A DNA stretch of 64,000 bases from Arcuatula senhousia (taxonomy: Eukaryota > Mollusca > Bivalvia > Mytilida > Mytilidae): assembly GCA_963971305.1 (NCBI GenBank), contig OZ020306.1, positions 68,979,022 to 69,043,021 on the forward strand, in the 5' to 3' direction. The notes beneath the pieces were generated by a model that saw only the letters and a program-made list of their open reading frames with translations, made no database searches and was not told the origin of the DNA. The stretch's first letter is position 1, and every line of letters starts with the position of its first letter. The translations under genes were made by a program, and so were the position numbers. Below are positions 1 through 12,100 of this stretch, piece by piece.

Positions 1-3000
1 ATTAAAGTTATATATATTTGATGAAGGTCTTATCTTTGAGAGCTTGTGAAATGTTCAAAAGTGTAGATTTAGCAATGGGATTTAGCATTTGAATAGCTTC
101 ATGTATCCTCTATATACCCTATAAGTGGCTAACGGGGTATATCTCTGGGAGGTCCACAATCGGTACTCAAAGTTACCCCCCTTCCTATTAAACTTATATA
201 TATTTGATGAAGGTCTTATCTTTGAGAGCTTGTGAAATGTTCAAAAGTGTAGATTTAGCAATGGGATTTGGCATTTGAATAGCTACATGTATTCACTATA
301 TACCCTATAAGTGGCTAACGGGGTATATCTCTGGTAGGTCCACAATCGGTACTCAAAGTTACCCCCCTTCCTTTAAAACTAATATATATTTGATGAAGGT
401 CTTATCTTTGAGAGCTTGTGTAATGTTCAAAAGTGTAGATTTAGCAATGGGATTTGGCATTTGAATAGCTTCATGTATCCTCTATATACCCTATAAGTGG
501 CTAACGGGGTATATCTCTGGGAGGTCCACAATCGGTACTCAAAGTTACCCCCCCCTTTCCTATTAAACTTATATATATTTAATGAAGGTCTTATCTTTGA
601 GAGCTTGTGAAATGTTCAAAAGTGTAGATTTAGCAATGGGATTTGGCATTTGAATAGCTATATGTATCCTCTATATACCCTATAAGTGGCTAACGGGGTA
701 TATCTCTGGGAGGTCCACAATCGGTACTCAAAGTTACCCCCCTTCCTGTTAAACTTATATATATTTGATGAAGGTCTTATCTTTGAGAGCTTGTGAAATG
801 TTCAAAAGTGTAGATTTAGCAATGGGATTTGGCATTTGAATAGCTACATGTATCCTCTATATACCCTATAAGTGGCTAACGGGGTATATCTCTGGGAGGT
901 CCACAATCGGTACTCAAAGTTACCCCCCCCCTTCCTATTAAAGTTATATATATTTGATGAAGGTCTTATCTTTGAGAGCTTGTGAAATTTTCAAAAGTGT
1001 AGATTTAGCAATGGGATTTAGCATTTGAATAGCTTCATGTATCCTCTATATACCCTATAAGTGGCTAACGGGGTATATCTCTGGGAGGTCCACAATCGGT
1101 ACTCAAAGTTACCCCCCTTCCTATTAAACTTATATATATTTGATGAAGGTCTTATCTTTGAGAGCTTGTGAAATGTTCAAAAGTGTAGATTTAGCAATGG
1201 GATTTGGCATTTGAATAGCTACATGTATCCACTATATACCCTATAAGTGGCTAACGGGGTATATCTCTGAGAGGTCCACAATCGGTACTCAAAGTAACCA
1301 CCCCCCCCCCTTCCTATTAAAGTTATATATATTTGATGAAGGTCTTATCTTTGAGAGCTTGTGAAATGTTCAAAAGTGTAGATTTAGCAATGGGATTTGG
1401 CATTTGAATAGCTACATGTATCTTCTATATACCCTATAAGTGGCTAACGGGGTATATCTCTGGGAGGTCCACAATCGGTACTCAAAGTTACCCCCCACCT
1501 TCCTATTAAACTTATATATATTTGATGAAGGTCTTATCTTTGAGAGCTTGTGAAATGTTCAAAAGTGTAGATTTAGCAATGGGATTTGGCATTTGAATAG
1601 CTACATGTATCCTCTATATACCCTATAAGTGGCTAACGGGGTATATCTCTGGGAGGTCCACAATCGGTACTCAAAGTTACCCCCCCCCTTCCTATTAAAG
1701 TTATATATATTTGATGAAGGTCTTATCTTTGAGAGCTTGTGAAATTTTCAAAAGTGTAGATTTAGCAATGGGATTTAGCATTTGAATAGCTTCATGTATC
1801 CTCTATATACCCTATAAGTGGCTAACGGGGTATATCTCTGGGAGGTCCACAATCGGTACTCAAAGTTACCCCCCTTCCTATTAAACTTATATATATTTGA
1901 TGAAGGTCTTATCTTTGAGAGCTTGTGAAATGTTCAAAAGTGTAGATTTAGCAATGGGATTTGGCATTTGAATAGCTACATGTATCCACTATATACCCTA
2001 TAAGTGGCTAACGGGGTATATCTCTGAGAGGTCCACAATCGGTACTCAAAGTAACCACCCCCCCCCCTTCCTATTAAAGTTATATATATTTGATGAAGGT
2101 CTTATCTTTGAGAGCTTGTGAAATGTTCAAAAGTGTAGATTTAGCAATGGGATTTGGCATTTGAATAGCTACATGTATCTTCTATATACCCTATAAGTGG
2201 CTAACGGGGTATATCTCTGGGAGGTCCACAATCGGTACTCAAAGTTACCCCCCACCTTCCTATTAAACTTATATATATTTGATGAAGGTCTTATCTTTGA
2301 GAGCTTGTGAAATGTTCAAAAGTGTAGATTTAGCAATGGGATTTGGCATTTGAATAGCTACATGTATCCTCTATATACCCTATAAGTGGCTAACGGGGTA
2401 TATCTCTGGGAGGTCCACAATCGGTACTCAAAGTTACCCCCCCTTCCTGTTAAACTTATATATATTTGATGAAGGTCTTATCTTTGAGAGCTTGTGAAAT
2501 GTTCAAAAGTGTAGATTTAGCAATGGGATTTGGCATTTGAATAGCTACATATATCCTCTATATACCCTATAAGTGACTAACGGGGTATATCTCTGGGAGG
2601 TCCACAATCGGTACTCAAAGTTACCCCCCCCCTTTCCTATTAAAGTTATATATATTTGATGAAGGTCTTATCTTTGAGAGCTTGTGAAATGTTCAAAAGT
2701 GTAGATTTAGCAATGGGATTTGGCATTTGAATAGCTACATGTATCCTCTATATACCCTATAAGTGGCTAACGGGGTATATCTCTGGGAGGTCCACAATCG
2801 GTACTCAAAGTTACCCCCCCCCCCTTCCTATTAAAGTTATATATATTTGATGAAGGTCTTATCTTTGAGAGCTTGTGAAATTTTCAAAAGTGTAGATTTA
2901 GCAATGGGATTTAGCATTTGTATAGCTTCATGTATCCTCTATATACCCTATAAGTGGCTAACGGGGTATATCTCTGGGAGGTCCACAATCGGTACTCAAA

Positions 3001-3958
3001 GTTACCCCCCTTCCTATTAAACTTATATATATTTGATGAAGGTCTTATCTTTGAGAGCTTGTGAAATGTTCAAAAGTGTAGATTTAGCAATGGGATTTGG
3101 CATTTGAATAGCTACATGTATCCACTATATACCCTATAAGTGGCTAACGGGGTATATCTCTGAGAGGTCCACAATCGGTACTCAAAGTAACCACCCCCCC
3201 CCCTTCCTATTAAAGTTATATATATTTGATGAAGGTCTTATCTTTGAGAGCTTGTGAAATGTTCAAAAGTGTAGATTTAGCAATGGGATTTGGCATTTGA
3301 ATAGCTACATGTATCTTCTATATACCCTATAAGTGGCTAACGGGGTATATCTCTGGGAGGTCCACAATCGGTACTCAAAGTTACCCCCCACCTTCCTATT
3401 AAACTTATATATATTTGATGAAGGTCTTATCTTTGAGAGCTTGTGAAATGTTCAAAAGTGTAGATTTAGCAATGGGATTTGGCATTTGAATAGCTACATG
3501 TATCCTCTATATACCCTATAAGTGGCTAATGGGGTATATCTCTGGGAGGTCCACAATCGGTACTCAAAGTTACCCCCCCTTCCTGTTAAACTTATATATA
3601 TTTGATGAAGGTCTTATCTTTGAGAGCTTGTGAAATGTTCAAAAGTGTAGATTTAGCAATGGGATTTGGCATTTGAATAGCTACATATATCCTCTATATA
3701 CCCTATAAGTGACTAACGGGGTATATCTCTGGGAGGTCCACAATCGGTACTCAAAGTTACCCCCCCCCCTTTCCTATTAAAGTTATATATATTTGATGAA
3801 GGTCTTATCTTTGAGAGCTTGTGAAATGTTCAAAAGTGTAGATTTAGCAATGGGATTTGGCATTTGAATAGCTACATGTATCCTCTATATACCCTATAAG
3901 TGGCTAACGGGGTATATCTCTGGGAGGTCCACAATCGGTACTCAAAGTTACCCCCACC
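1..3958. repeat. Satellite DNA array, 21 monomers of 186-193 bp
   Basis: Twenty-one head-to-tail monomers run from the window edge to about 3958, so the array probably continues to the left. The anchor ATGAAGGTCT recurs at 21, 207, 393, 582, 768, 957, 1143, 1336, 1525, 1714, 1900, 2093, 2282, 2469, 2659, 2850, 3036, 3229, 3418, 3605 and 3796. Length variation comes almost entirely from a C-run of about 6-11 before TTCCTATTAAA. Each monomer holds an 8-bp inverted repeat, ATATACCC and GGGTATAT with a 15-nt loop (112-119 and 135-142 in the first copy). No reading frame is conserved. The monomers are grouped in higher-order blocks (see findings). Confidence 0.98.
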
Positions 3959-4808
3959 CCCTCATTTCTTATTATTCATACATTTAATATTTACTTTGTA
4001 TCTTAGATAAGCTTCATGTAAACTTCGTATAGCAAATAAAAAATACCAGTAGGTACCTCATTAGTATAAATTTTGGTGTAGTAATTCGGTCATTTATATA
4101 TTTCTCTTAAGTGATTTATTCAATATTTGCATGAAATTGTCTCTACAATTTAGTCTTAACGTGACACATGCAATGCTAGTATTGTTATAAATTATATAAG
4201 ATACATTTAGATGGAGTGTTTTTAAGGAAGTAAGTTTTTTTTAAAGAACTACTTTTTTGGACAACGAAGAGGTCCCTGTACGGGTTTTATTATTTATTTA
4301 ATCATAGTTTTTAAGCAGTCAAGTGGTCCTTGGTCTATGTAATAAACTTGGTAAAACATCAACGCGTCTTTATTTTTCACTATTTCGTTGATAATTACAA
4401 AATAGAATATTTATTTTCTTTGTGTTTGCACTTGCCTTATTTCGTTTTTCGGTCGTCATACATATCAGTTTGGCGGACTTTTTATTACTGTTCGCTGGAA
4501 ATTGTTCGCTAGCTTGTTTTTGCACAATGTTCGCTGGGTATTGTTCGCTAGCTTTTTGTTCGCTAGATATTGTTCGCTAACTTGAGTCTAGTTTATTAAC
4601 ATCTTATAATTATGTTGGTTTGTTTTAATAGTTTGTCTGTTTCTTTTTCTTTCTTGCTTATAAAATAAATCAATTTATTTTCAATCTTTACCATGGTCTT
4701 AATTTACTTGTACTTTTACTGAAGTTTGAATATATTCAAGGAAAAAAAATAGTATTTCATTAAATTTTCTGGCCGAATATATCAAGGAATTTATTTATAA
4801 GTATTAAC
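3959..4808. other. AT-rich spacer without a gene
   Basis: The satellite ends in a C/A-rich run and gives way to AT-rich single-copy-looking DNA. The only structure seen is a short degenerate cluster of the word TGTTCGCT, about six times between 4488 and 4580. The 60-codon plus-strand frame at 4330-4512 has no recognisable domain and is judged chance. Confidence 0.6.
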
Positions 4809-4944
4809 TGTAATAATGTTTTGGTTTAAAGAACAATAAACTATTTTTTAATGGTGCACAATTTTAATAATCTGTGAAGCGGATAATTTAATGTGCACCA
4901 TGAAAAATTTAGTTTTTGGTTCAATGAACCAAGACATTATTACA
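4809..4944. mobile_element. Foldback (hairpin) element, about 136 bp
   Basis: Two arms of about 51 bp, 4809-4859 and 4893-4944, are imperfect reverse complements. Both begin TGTAATAATG at the outside and end GGTGCAC at the inside, around a 33-bp AT-rich centre. Weaker similarity continues about 12 bp outward on each side. This is the form of a small non-autonomous foldback/MITE. No target duplication is clear, so it could also be a decayed inverted duplication. Confidence 0.6.
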
Positions 4945-5211
4945 GATAATTCTTAATTAGATGATAAAAATAAAGGACAGAGCTGCACTAGCAATACAAA
5001 CTGGTTATTAAGTCTTTACGTTTATGTTTTTTTTTTCTTTTTTAAGATTTGTTACCCGTTATTCAATAAATAATAAACAACATGTTGAAAATAGGAACTT
5101 CTGGAAACATTTGGCTAGCCATAGAGGTTAAGCAAATTACAACTAAGTCAAGTCAAGTATTACACATAAGCATACATATAGCAATGACCAGGTTCAGTAT
5201 CTCAATTTACA

Positions 5212-5336
5212 TTAAAGAAGCAAAGAGGCACACATTCGAGTGTCAAAAGTCCGAGAGGGCAACAACGAAACCGGTAAACACGAACAAAAACAGCACAAAG
5301 AAACACAAAACACAAAATCAACCGAACGGAAATTCT
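5212..5336 (+). repeat. R2 dispersed repeat copy
   Basis: The stretch beginning AAGAAGCAAAGAGGCACA and running through A-rich DNA to AACCGAACGGAAA is one member of a family found repeatedly here: 26838-26965 and 35100-35335 and 37588-37782 and 51960-52190 on plus, 21640-21775, 25775-25880 and 56800-56915 on minus. The 85-codon frame covering it is a by-product. The family looks like a short non-autonomous retroposon; its class is not determined. Confidence 0.6.
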
Positions 5337-5381
5337 TAAATGTCACATCATCGACTACATATGTTAATAGGTGTTAATAGG

Positions 5382-5578
5382 TACTGTGGTTTCATATTAT
5401 TATTCGTGGGGTATCAATTTTCGTGGTTTTCGTGGACGGCCTTGACCAACGAAAAGGAAATTAAACATTGATCTGTATGCTGGAGACATCAAAACCACAA
5501 AATAAAGAATCAACGAACTGATCCTTTTTCATCAAAACACGAAAATTGGTACCCACGAAAATAAATGAATCCACAGTA
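5382..5578. mobile_element. TA-flanked MITE with long inverted ends, about 197 bp
   Basis: The left end CTGTGGTTTCAT and the right end ATGAATCCACAG are near-perfect inverted repeats. The similarity runs inward about 45 bp, including CGTGGGGTATCAATTTTCGTG on the left and CACGAAAATTGGTACCCACG on the right. TA stands on both sides, as expected for a Tc1/mariner-type target duplication. There is no coding capacity, so this would be a non-autonomous element mobilised in trans. Confidence 0.7.
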
Positions 5579-5929
5579 CTTTGAACAGATAAAGTAACAC
5601 ATAAGCTATGAAGTAATCATTTTGGTAAAATGATGTGCCATGATTTTAAAATAGCGAAGCACGCATATTCACTTAGTCTTGAGGACATCATTTGCTGTAC
5701 GGCAATCAATATTGCAGTGGGTATATAGTAGCTCTATATAGACTCTCTTTAAAGAAGAGAAGGTGTACCAAAGTGACATGCAAATATTCTTAAATTCGAA
5801 AGGGCAAAAGCAAAATTGGTAGTCATAAAATCGTCATGGGTAAAAGGAAAAGAATCCGCATAACAGAAAAAACTGTGACAACCAAACCACAACCAGCAGC
5901 AACGTGTTACCGTGGTCAGTTTGGTGGCT

Positions 5930-6400
5930 AGGTTATGTTTAGTTGATATTCATCCTAGTGTTTTGGTTGATGGATTATGATCCGGTGAAACATATGCTAG
6001 TGCTTGTTGACTAGAATACGTTCAGGTGAGTCATTTGTAAGTGTTTGGCTGACCAAATTCCTTCTAGGTTTCCTTGACGAGACAACGTTTAGGTAAGACA
6101 TATGGTAGTATTTTGTTGACGAGATTATGTTTAGTCGAGACATGTGCTAGTGGTTGATGGACAAGATTACGTTTAGTCGAGACATATGCTAGTGTCTGAT
6201 GACTAGAGCGTGTTTAATTGAGACATGTTCTAATGTTTAGCGAATAGATTTTGTTTATTTGATGCACATATATTTGAGATTTGTTCTAGTTTTTTGTAAG
6301 ACCACATTCGTTTTAGGTAAGACACGTACAAGGGTGTATTGACTAGATAACGTTTAGTTTGAGACGTGCTAATGATTTGTTTGACAACTTGGTCAATGGT
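5930..6400. repeat. Degenerate 42-bp minisatellite
   Basis: A degenerate unit resembling ACGTTTAGTCGAGACATATG followed by CTAGTG...TTGATGAC recurs with a regular phase near 5937, 5979, 6020, 6087, 6129, 6171 and 6212, with poorer copies to about 6400. The step is 41-42 bp except for one interrupted interval of 67. The minus-strand 90-codon frame at 6230-6502 overlaps it and is not considered a gene. Confidence 0.7.
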
Positions 6401-6828
6401 TCCGTATTTTCGTTTTGTTCTTTTTATTGACATTGCAACATAATTTTGATTTATAGGTGAATGATTGTTGCATAGCAGTGTAAATGAGGCTTCGTAAGTC
6501 AAATGTCCGGAAAGGCGAAGATAAACCTAGGTGGTCTAAAGTTAATGCGACAAATTGTTCATTTTATCAAATGAAAGAATGAAACGTTTCCATAGATTCC
6601 TGCCAGTGGTTAGATTCATAAATTATGTCAAAAAATTAACAGGAAAACGGACTCATCTTTATTTGTACTTAATTTTAAAAACGTTTTTGATCTTTTGCCT
6701 GAACGAATTATGTGAAATTATAAATAGAGTAAAATTATGTCTTTAAAATCAGATAATGTCATGAAGAGTAAGGTAAGTGTGAACCGATTTTTTTCAGTAT
6801 TTGAAGGTTTAGACACGTGGAGTGACAA

Positions 6829-8617
6829 CCCAGTCAGCATGTAAACGTTGGCCCATCGTTGGCCCAACGCATCATGTTACGTTGGCCCGATGTTGTAAAA
6901 CTATGTTGGCCCAACATGTTGGCATAACGTTAGACAACGTTTTATTATTTACAGTACTGCGTTGGCACAATGTTGACCCATCGTTAGTAATATGTTGGCA
7001 TTATGTTGGCCAACGGTTGGCTTTATGTTGGCATTATGTTGGCTATATGTTGCCATTATGTTGGCCATCTTCAAACTATATATATTGGAATTATGTTAGT
7101 TCATTGACGTCATTCTCTTGATCCAATACGTATACTTCTTCAAGATCTGTATCTGAAATATATTTTTAAATAATAATAAGACCCCAAGTTTAATAAAGGT
7201 AAGATTTTGATAAAGTTCGCAATTTTCAAACAAACAACAAAGTTCTATTCTATTGTCATTCAAAATTTCGTTGTTTGTTTAAGCATTTTATTCAATATGA
7301 AGTAGATTCTGCTGACATGCAGGAACTAAAAAAAAAACCCGTCCAATTGAAGTAAAACATTAAAACAGTTATACATATAAATGAACACTGTTTCAAATTC
7401 TGGCCTTCATTAGCATTATATAAAACTAATCATAATTTCAAGTATAAAACAACATTCAATGATTCTAATTTTAGTGCAAGATTATTGACCAATACATGTA
7501 TTAAATCAGAGATTAATGATTAATAAAAACGTGCGTTGCAGTTATATTAAAAAATATATGGATCAAAGTCCTAAACTTGAGTAACAAAGTATTATAAATG
7601 TGTAATAATAATTAATTAAAATGATACTAAGTTTTAAATAATATCTCACTTTTAAATTGAAGCTACATATAATATAATATAAAGTCAAAACGTACATGTC
7701 TCTCTTCAACTCGTAAAACTGTTTAAAATTATTCTGAACTACATCCAATAGCTAGTTACTATGACAACTGCCAATTAAGATAATGTGTTGTGTGGAAAGA
7801 CCATCTGTTTGTTCTTATATATCAAATTATCAGCGTCTTATCAAAGATTGCATGCTGGGTGTATCAGATTATCAGAGGAATATTGCTGACCATATTTTTA
7901 TCAGATAACTATCTTTAGAAAACTATGTACAATGTTTTGTATTCTAAGCAATACATATAAACAATTTAATATGGAATGCTAAATTTTAAAATATATTTTT
8001 CTCCTATCTAAATAAATAGTTTTTTCTCAAAAATATCTATGCTTAGCCAACGTTGCACCAGTGTTGGGTCAACATTGATTTTAGAAGAACAGACAAAATT
8101 AGAAACGAATGCTTGAAATTAGAAATATGAAACTATTGAATTGTGTAATTAATATAACTGATGTTACATGTATAAGGATTCTATAATTTATGTTCGAAAC
8201 TGTGAATAAAATGCTCTTTCTTTGTCCTACGCATGACCAACGTTAGGCCAACATTGGGCAAACATAGGCATTCAGGATTTTTAAAAGCTTCCTTAACAGT
8301 AATAAAGCAGTGTCAGGTTCTTTATCCATAAATTTAACTAAGAACAGAACTATTCAAATGTTCAATCATTAGTGATAGAGTATTCTGATTTAATTTTATG
8401 ATCCAATGTTGGACCTACGTTGGTATATATGTCATAATTTTATAATTTGATCCAACTTTATTCAATGAGTGTAAGGAAATAATTTTTAATCCTGACCATC
8501 GATTCTCAATTACTACGTAGTGGTAATGTTGGCCCAACGTTGTTTTGCAAATCCTGACATATTGCGAACCTGCCGATCAATTGCCAACGTTGGCCCAACA
8601 TAATCATGCTGACTGGG
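6829..8617. mobile_element. Inverted-repeat element, 1,789 bp, with GTTGGC arrays
   Basis: CCCAGTCAGCATG at 6829 is matched in inverse by CATGCTGACTGGG ending at 8617. Just inside both ends lie GTTGGCCCAACGTTGG-type words in inverse orientation. The left 250 bp is a dense tandem of ATGTTGGC/ACGTTGGCCC. Isolated AACGTTGGCC words also occur near 8046, 8238, 8404 and 8526. No transposase frame is present, so this is a non-autonomous DNA-transposon derivative or a structured repeat. I could not see a target-site duplication. The interior (about 7100-8500) is AT-rich and holds nothing else recognised. Confidence 0.65.
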
Positions 8618-9015
8618 AAAATTCGCCCATTATTTTGAAACATAAAGAGTGACCATCCTTAACTTGTACACTATCGCAAACTCCACTTCTGGCAAACTCT
8701 AGTGAATGAATGAACTATTATTAATTGTTGTCCGATTGTCTCTGAGTCTTTTTAAAAATATATACATCAGACGGATTTCCTCTGTGGCCGATAGAAAAGA
8801 GACAAGATCAGAATGTGTGTCTCTATTTCTAGTGACAAAAGGCCATAAAGTGTTTAAAATAGTCCATATCCGAAATAAAAAAAACTTGAAATTTAATCTG
8901 CACCAACTGTGACAAAACGAAGGTGTCTTCATGATTCAATTGTTTATAAATAGCATGTGAGAATTTGACATATTTGTGGCTTTACAAAATATGTAATACT
9001 AGATTTGCATAAACA
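8618..9015. other. Spacer downstream of the FTP gene
   Basis: No gene is seen. A fragment AAGAGTGACCATCCTTAA near 8645 is shared with dispersed copies at 10919 and 45215. Overlapping frames on both strands at 8699-8932 are mirror shadows without family features. Confidence 0.5.
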
Positions 9016-9021
9016 TTTATT
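9016..9021 (-). terminator. Polyadenylation signal AATAAA of the FTP gene
   Basis: AATAAA on the minus strand lies about 100 nt beyond the stop codon at 9122, a suitable place for 3' end formation of the FTP-domain gene. Confidence 0.5.
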
Positions 9022-9121
9022 TACAACATTTACCAACAAAATGGGGGGGAAAGCCAGCAACAATGTTATTAAAGATCCAAAGTTTTTTTGTGCAATAATT
9101 ATATCACCAGGACCACATCGT

Positions 9122-12100
9122 TTAAGACAAATAGTTTATCACATCAAAGAGAACAAAACTTCCAAATACAATACATAGAAATAGAACACCAACAAACCCG
9201 GTGACTCTCGCACTAGTACGGTTATCAACAGCACATATACGTTTACTTTTAGCTAGTGACGTTTCCTTCTTGTCCACCTCGATCTCATTGATAATTTCTT
9301 CCAGTTGTGCCATGATCTCTATCATTGAGGAATTTGTAACTTTTTGGGAACCGGATGTTGTACACGTACATGTGTTGTTGTAGAACGAATCAGTGACAGA
9401 CAATTGAGGAAATGTGCTTGTTTCTTTTACTTCCGGTTGTAAAGTGGCGGTCTTCGTTGTGTATCCGTAATAAAGGTCCCGACAATGCCACGGTTGTGAT
9501 GGTTGTGGACAAGGTTTATTCGTGGTAAAATCAGAAGCTGTAAATAAAGATAAAATTAAAGTTTGTATGCAAAAACGATGTCTCCCCCCTTTTCCCCAAA
9601 AGTTCTAAGTCCAAAGGGCCATTTCTCCCACAAAAATTTGAAGATCAAAATTTCCTGGTCATATGCACAACAACATATGGTGTCCTTCCTACTGCATATA
9701 TCAAGTCTCCTTGTATTCAGTTCAGTTGTTTCAGAGGAGTTGCCCTGACAAGATGATATATGAGGATTTTCAGCAAATTCTTAAGTTCAAAGGGCCATAA
9801 CTCCCACAAAAATTTGAGGATCAAAATTTCCTAGTTATATGCACAACTGCATATGACGTACTGCCTATAAACCAAGTTTCGTTGACTTCGGTGCAGTAGT
9901 TTCAAAGGAGTTGCGCTTACAAGATGATAAATGAGGATTTTCAGCAATTTTCTAGGTTCAAAGGGTCATAACTCACAAAAAGTCGATGATCAAAAGGAGT
10001 ATGTTCGGAAAGGGCCAAAAATGGCCCTAAATTTCAAATTCGAGACAGCTACAAAATAATGCTGCTAGAGTGATCATAAGACTCTGTACTTTATAAAATG
10101 TTATAAATTGTGCATGAATTGTTTACTTTCGTGATCAGCAGAGACCTTTAAAGTTCGTAAACTTCTTTAAAAATAGCTATTTTTGACATATTTAGCCTCT
10201 TTTTCTGTAAAAAACGATGAATATAATGTTGGACGCATATTCTGACCAAAATTATTTTTTGGTTAAAAAAAACCCATAAGGGTTCATCTGACAACTTTGA
10301 CCTAATAGAGACTTTTGTAGAGCTTTTGATTAAGAAGAGCCTAAGATCCTTCAGATTTTTTCTATCTGCTATAGTTGCTGAGTTATAAGCCATTTTAAGT
10401 GGTTTTAACCTATGTTCTATATTTAGTAACGGTAGCCATGTTTTTTATCGAATCATTTAAAAATGAAGATTGTTTGTTGCCAACATGTCATATACTATTC
10501 CTGCAAAGTTTCAGTTAAATTGGTTCAGTGCTTTCAGAGAAGAAGATTTTTGAAACTGTTAACGGACGACAACGGACGACGACAGACGACGACGGACACA
10601 TAGTGATGGCATAAGCTCACATGGGCCAGGTGAGCTAAAAGGGGGAGGTAGAAAGTACATGTCGGCGCCCTGCATGACTGCACACGATCTTACATGCTAG
10701 GGATCTGAGGCGACAGTTGTCGCAATATGGTTTTACCTTTCGTCCATGGAAAATTAAAAGTACAACTTGTTCTATAGAGACGCCCATTATTACTTACGGG
10801 TCATTTACAATCAGAAAATGTCATAAAAAGAAGGTACCAATGTGCAAAAAAATCTTCAGTAATTAAAGGTACATGTAAAGTCTAAATGAGTTCCAAAACT
10901 AATTGAGATTCTGAAACAAGAAGAGTGACCATCCTTAAGATAGAAGTTATTTTCACATGGTAAATAATTAAATAGTTTGCATAGCAAAACAGTAATTATA
11001 TGTTACCATAAACTTGAACTTCACAAAACGTCAAAGGTCCAGGACTTGTTCTCACAAAACTCAGCAATCTGCCAGTTAACCCACAAACTACATTCAAAGG
11101 GGTTATAGTCTCAAATGGTGACGGGGGGCCTATGAATTGTTCACACAAAGTACTATCAAGATATATGTTAACATCACGAAACTCATCTGTAAAAAAAACA
11201 GAGCAAATTCATTATAATTTAACATTTTGATAACTGTTCACTGGGTTGTTGTATTATTCGATAAAGACGTTTTTGGTCGGTTAACGGATCCCTTTCTTGT
11301 ATTTGGATTCCCAAATTGCATAGCAATCGTACAAGCAACGCTCTATTAATGGTTCATACTACTGAACTCTTTTAGTTTTATTTACATCAATATAGACTGC
11401 GATAAAATACCGCCTGTTTTACTTGTTACTCTAAATCAAAATGGTGTTAATAAAATGTGTATATTCAAAATTTCAAAAGATGATGAGGAATCTTCACTGT
11501 AGCTTTTACTGGCATTTAGAAATATGTTACTTCTCAACAATGTACATGTATAGTATCTATTTAAATATTCAATGAAGTCCGAATCATATTTGAATCAGCA
11601 TCTCGAATTGACTTTGTACAACTTTCCCACTGTCTTTGGGTTTGTTTGTTGTTGTTTTTTTTGTCGGCTTCAGCATAGGGATTTTATGCATTGCAACTTC
11701 ATCTTTCATTATTTACGAGCTTGTATCGAGATTTCATGTTAATTTCACTCTTTTCGACATAACGGCAAACATTTGGTTGGGCATCATATATTTTTTTGTT
11801 TTGAGGTCTTTTATCGGGTTTGACCTCAACTGATCCTTTGAAACGTAACAGGTAAGCAGTAACGGTTTAACTTTCAGTGGCACCTGAGTTCATTCAAGTT
11901 CCGTTTCGAACTCGTGATGCTGGTTGCAATTTTGTTATTTTGTTTGTTTGTGTTTTTTTTGTTATGTTGTTTGTTTTTTTTTCAGACTTACATTTTATAC
12001 GCTTCATAGGTATTACTATGCTTCTTTATTTTTACCTTTACTGTTTTCGTAATCGTCTTCCCGTAGAAATATCTTAACCTCGTCGATGTTATGGGCTTGT

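Noticed and set aside
1..3958. Array of regular repeats and spacers resembling CRISPR
   Set aside because: Repeats are contiguous 186-193 bp monomers without unique spacers, in an animal genome; this is satellite DNA.
6199..6225. CTGATGACTAG in the 42-bp minisatellite as a ribozyme core
   Set aside because: GAAA and pairing stems are absent.
6822..7121. 99-codon plus frame with repeated WHNV/HYVG words
   Set aside because: Translation of the GTTGGC tandem in the 6829-8617 element.
11636..12077. Two short hydrophobic plus frames
   Set aside because: Antisense to intron 2 and exon 2 of the FTP gene; T-rich intron sequence naturally reads as Phe/Leu/Val.
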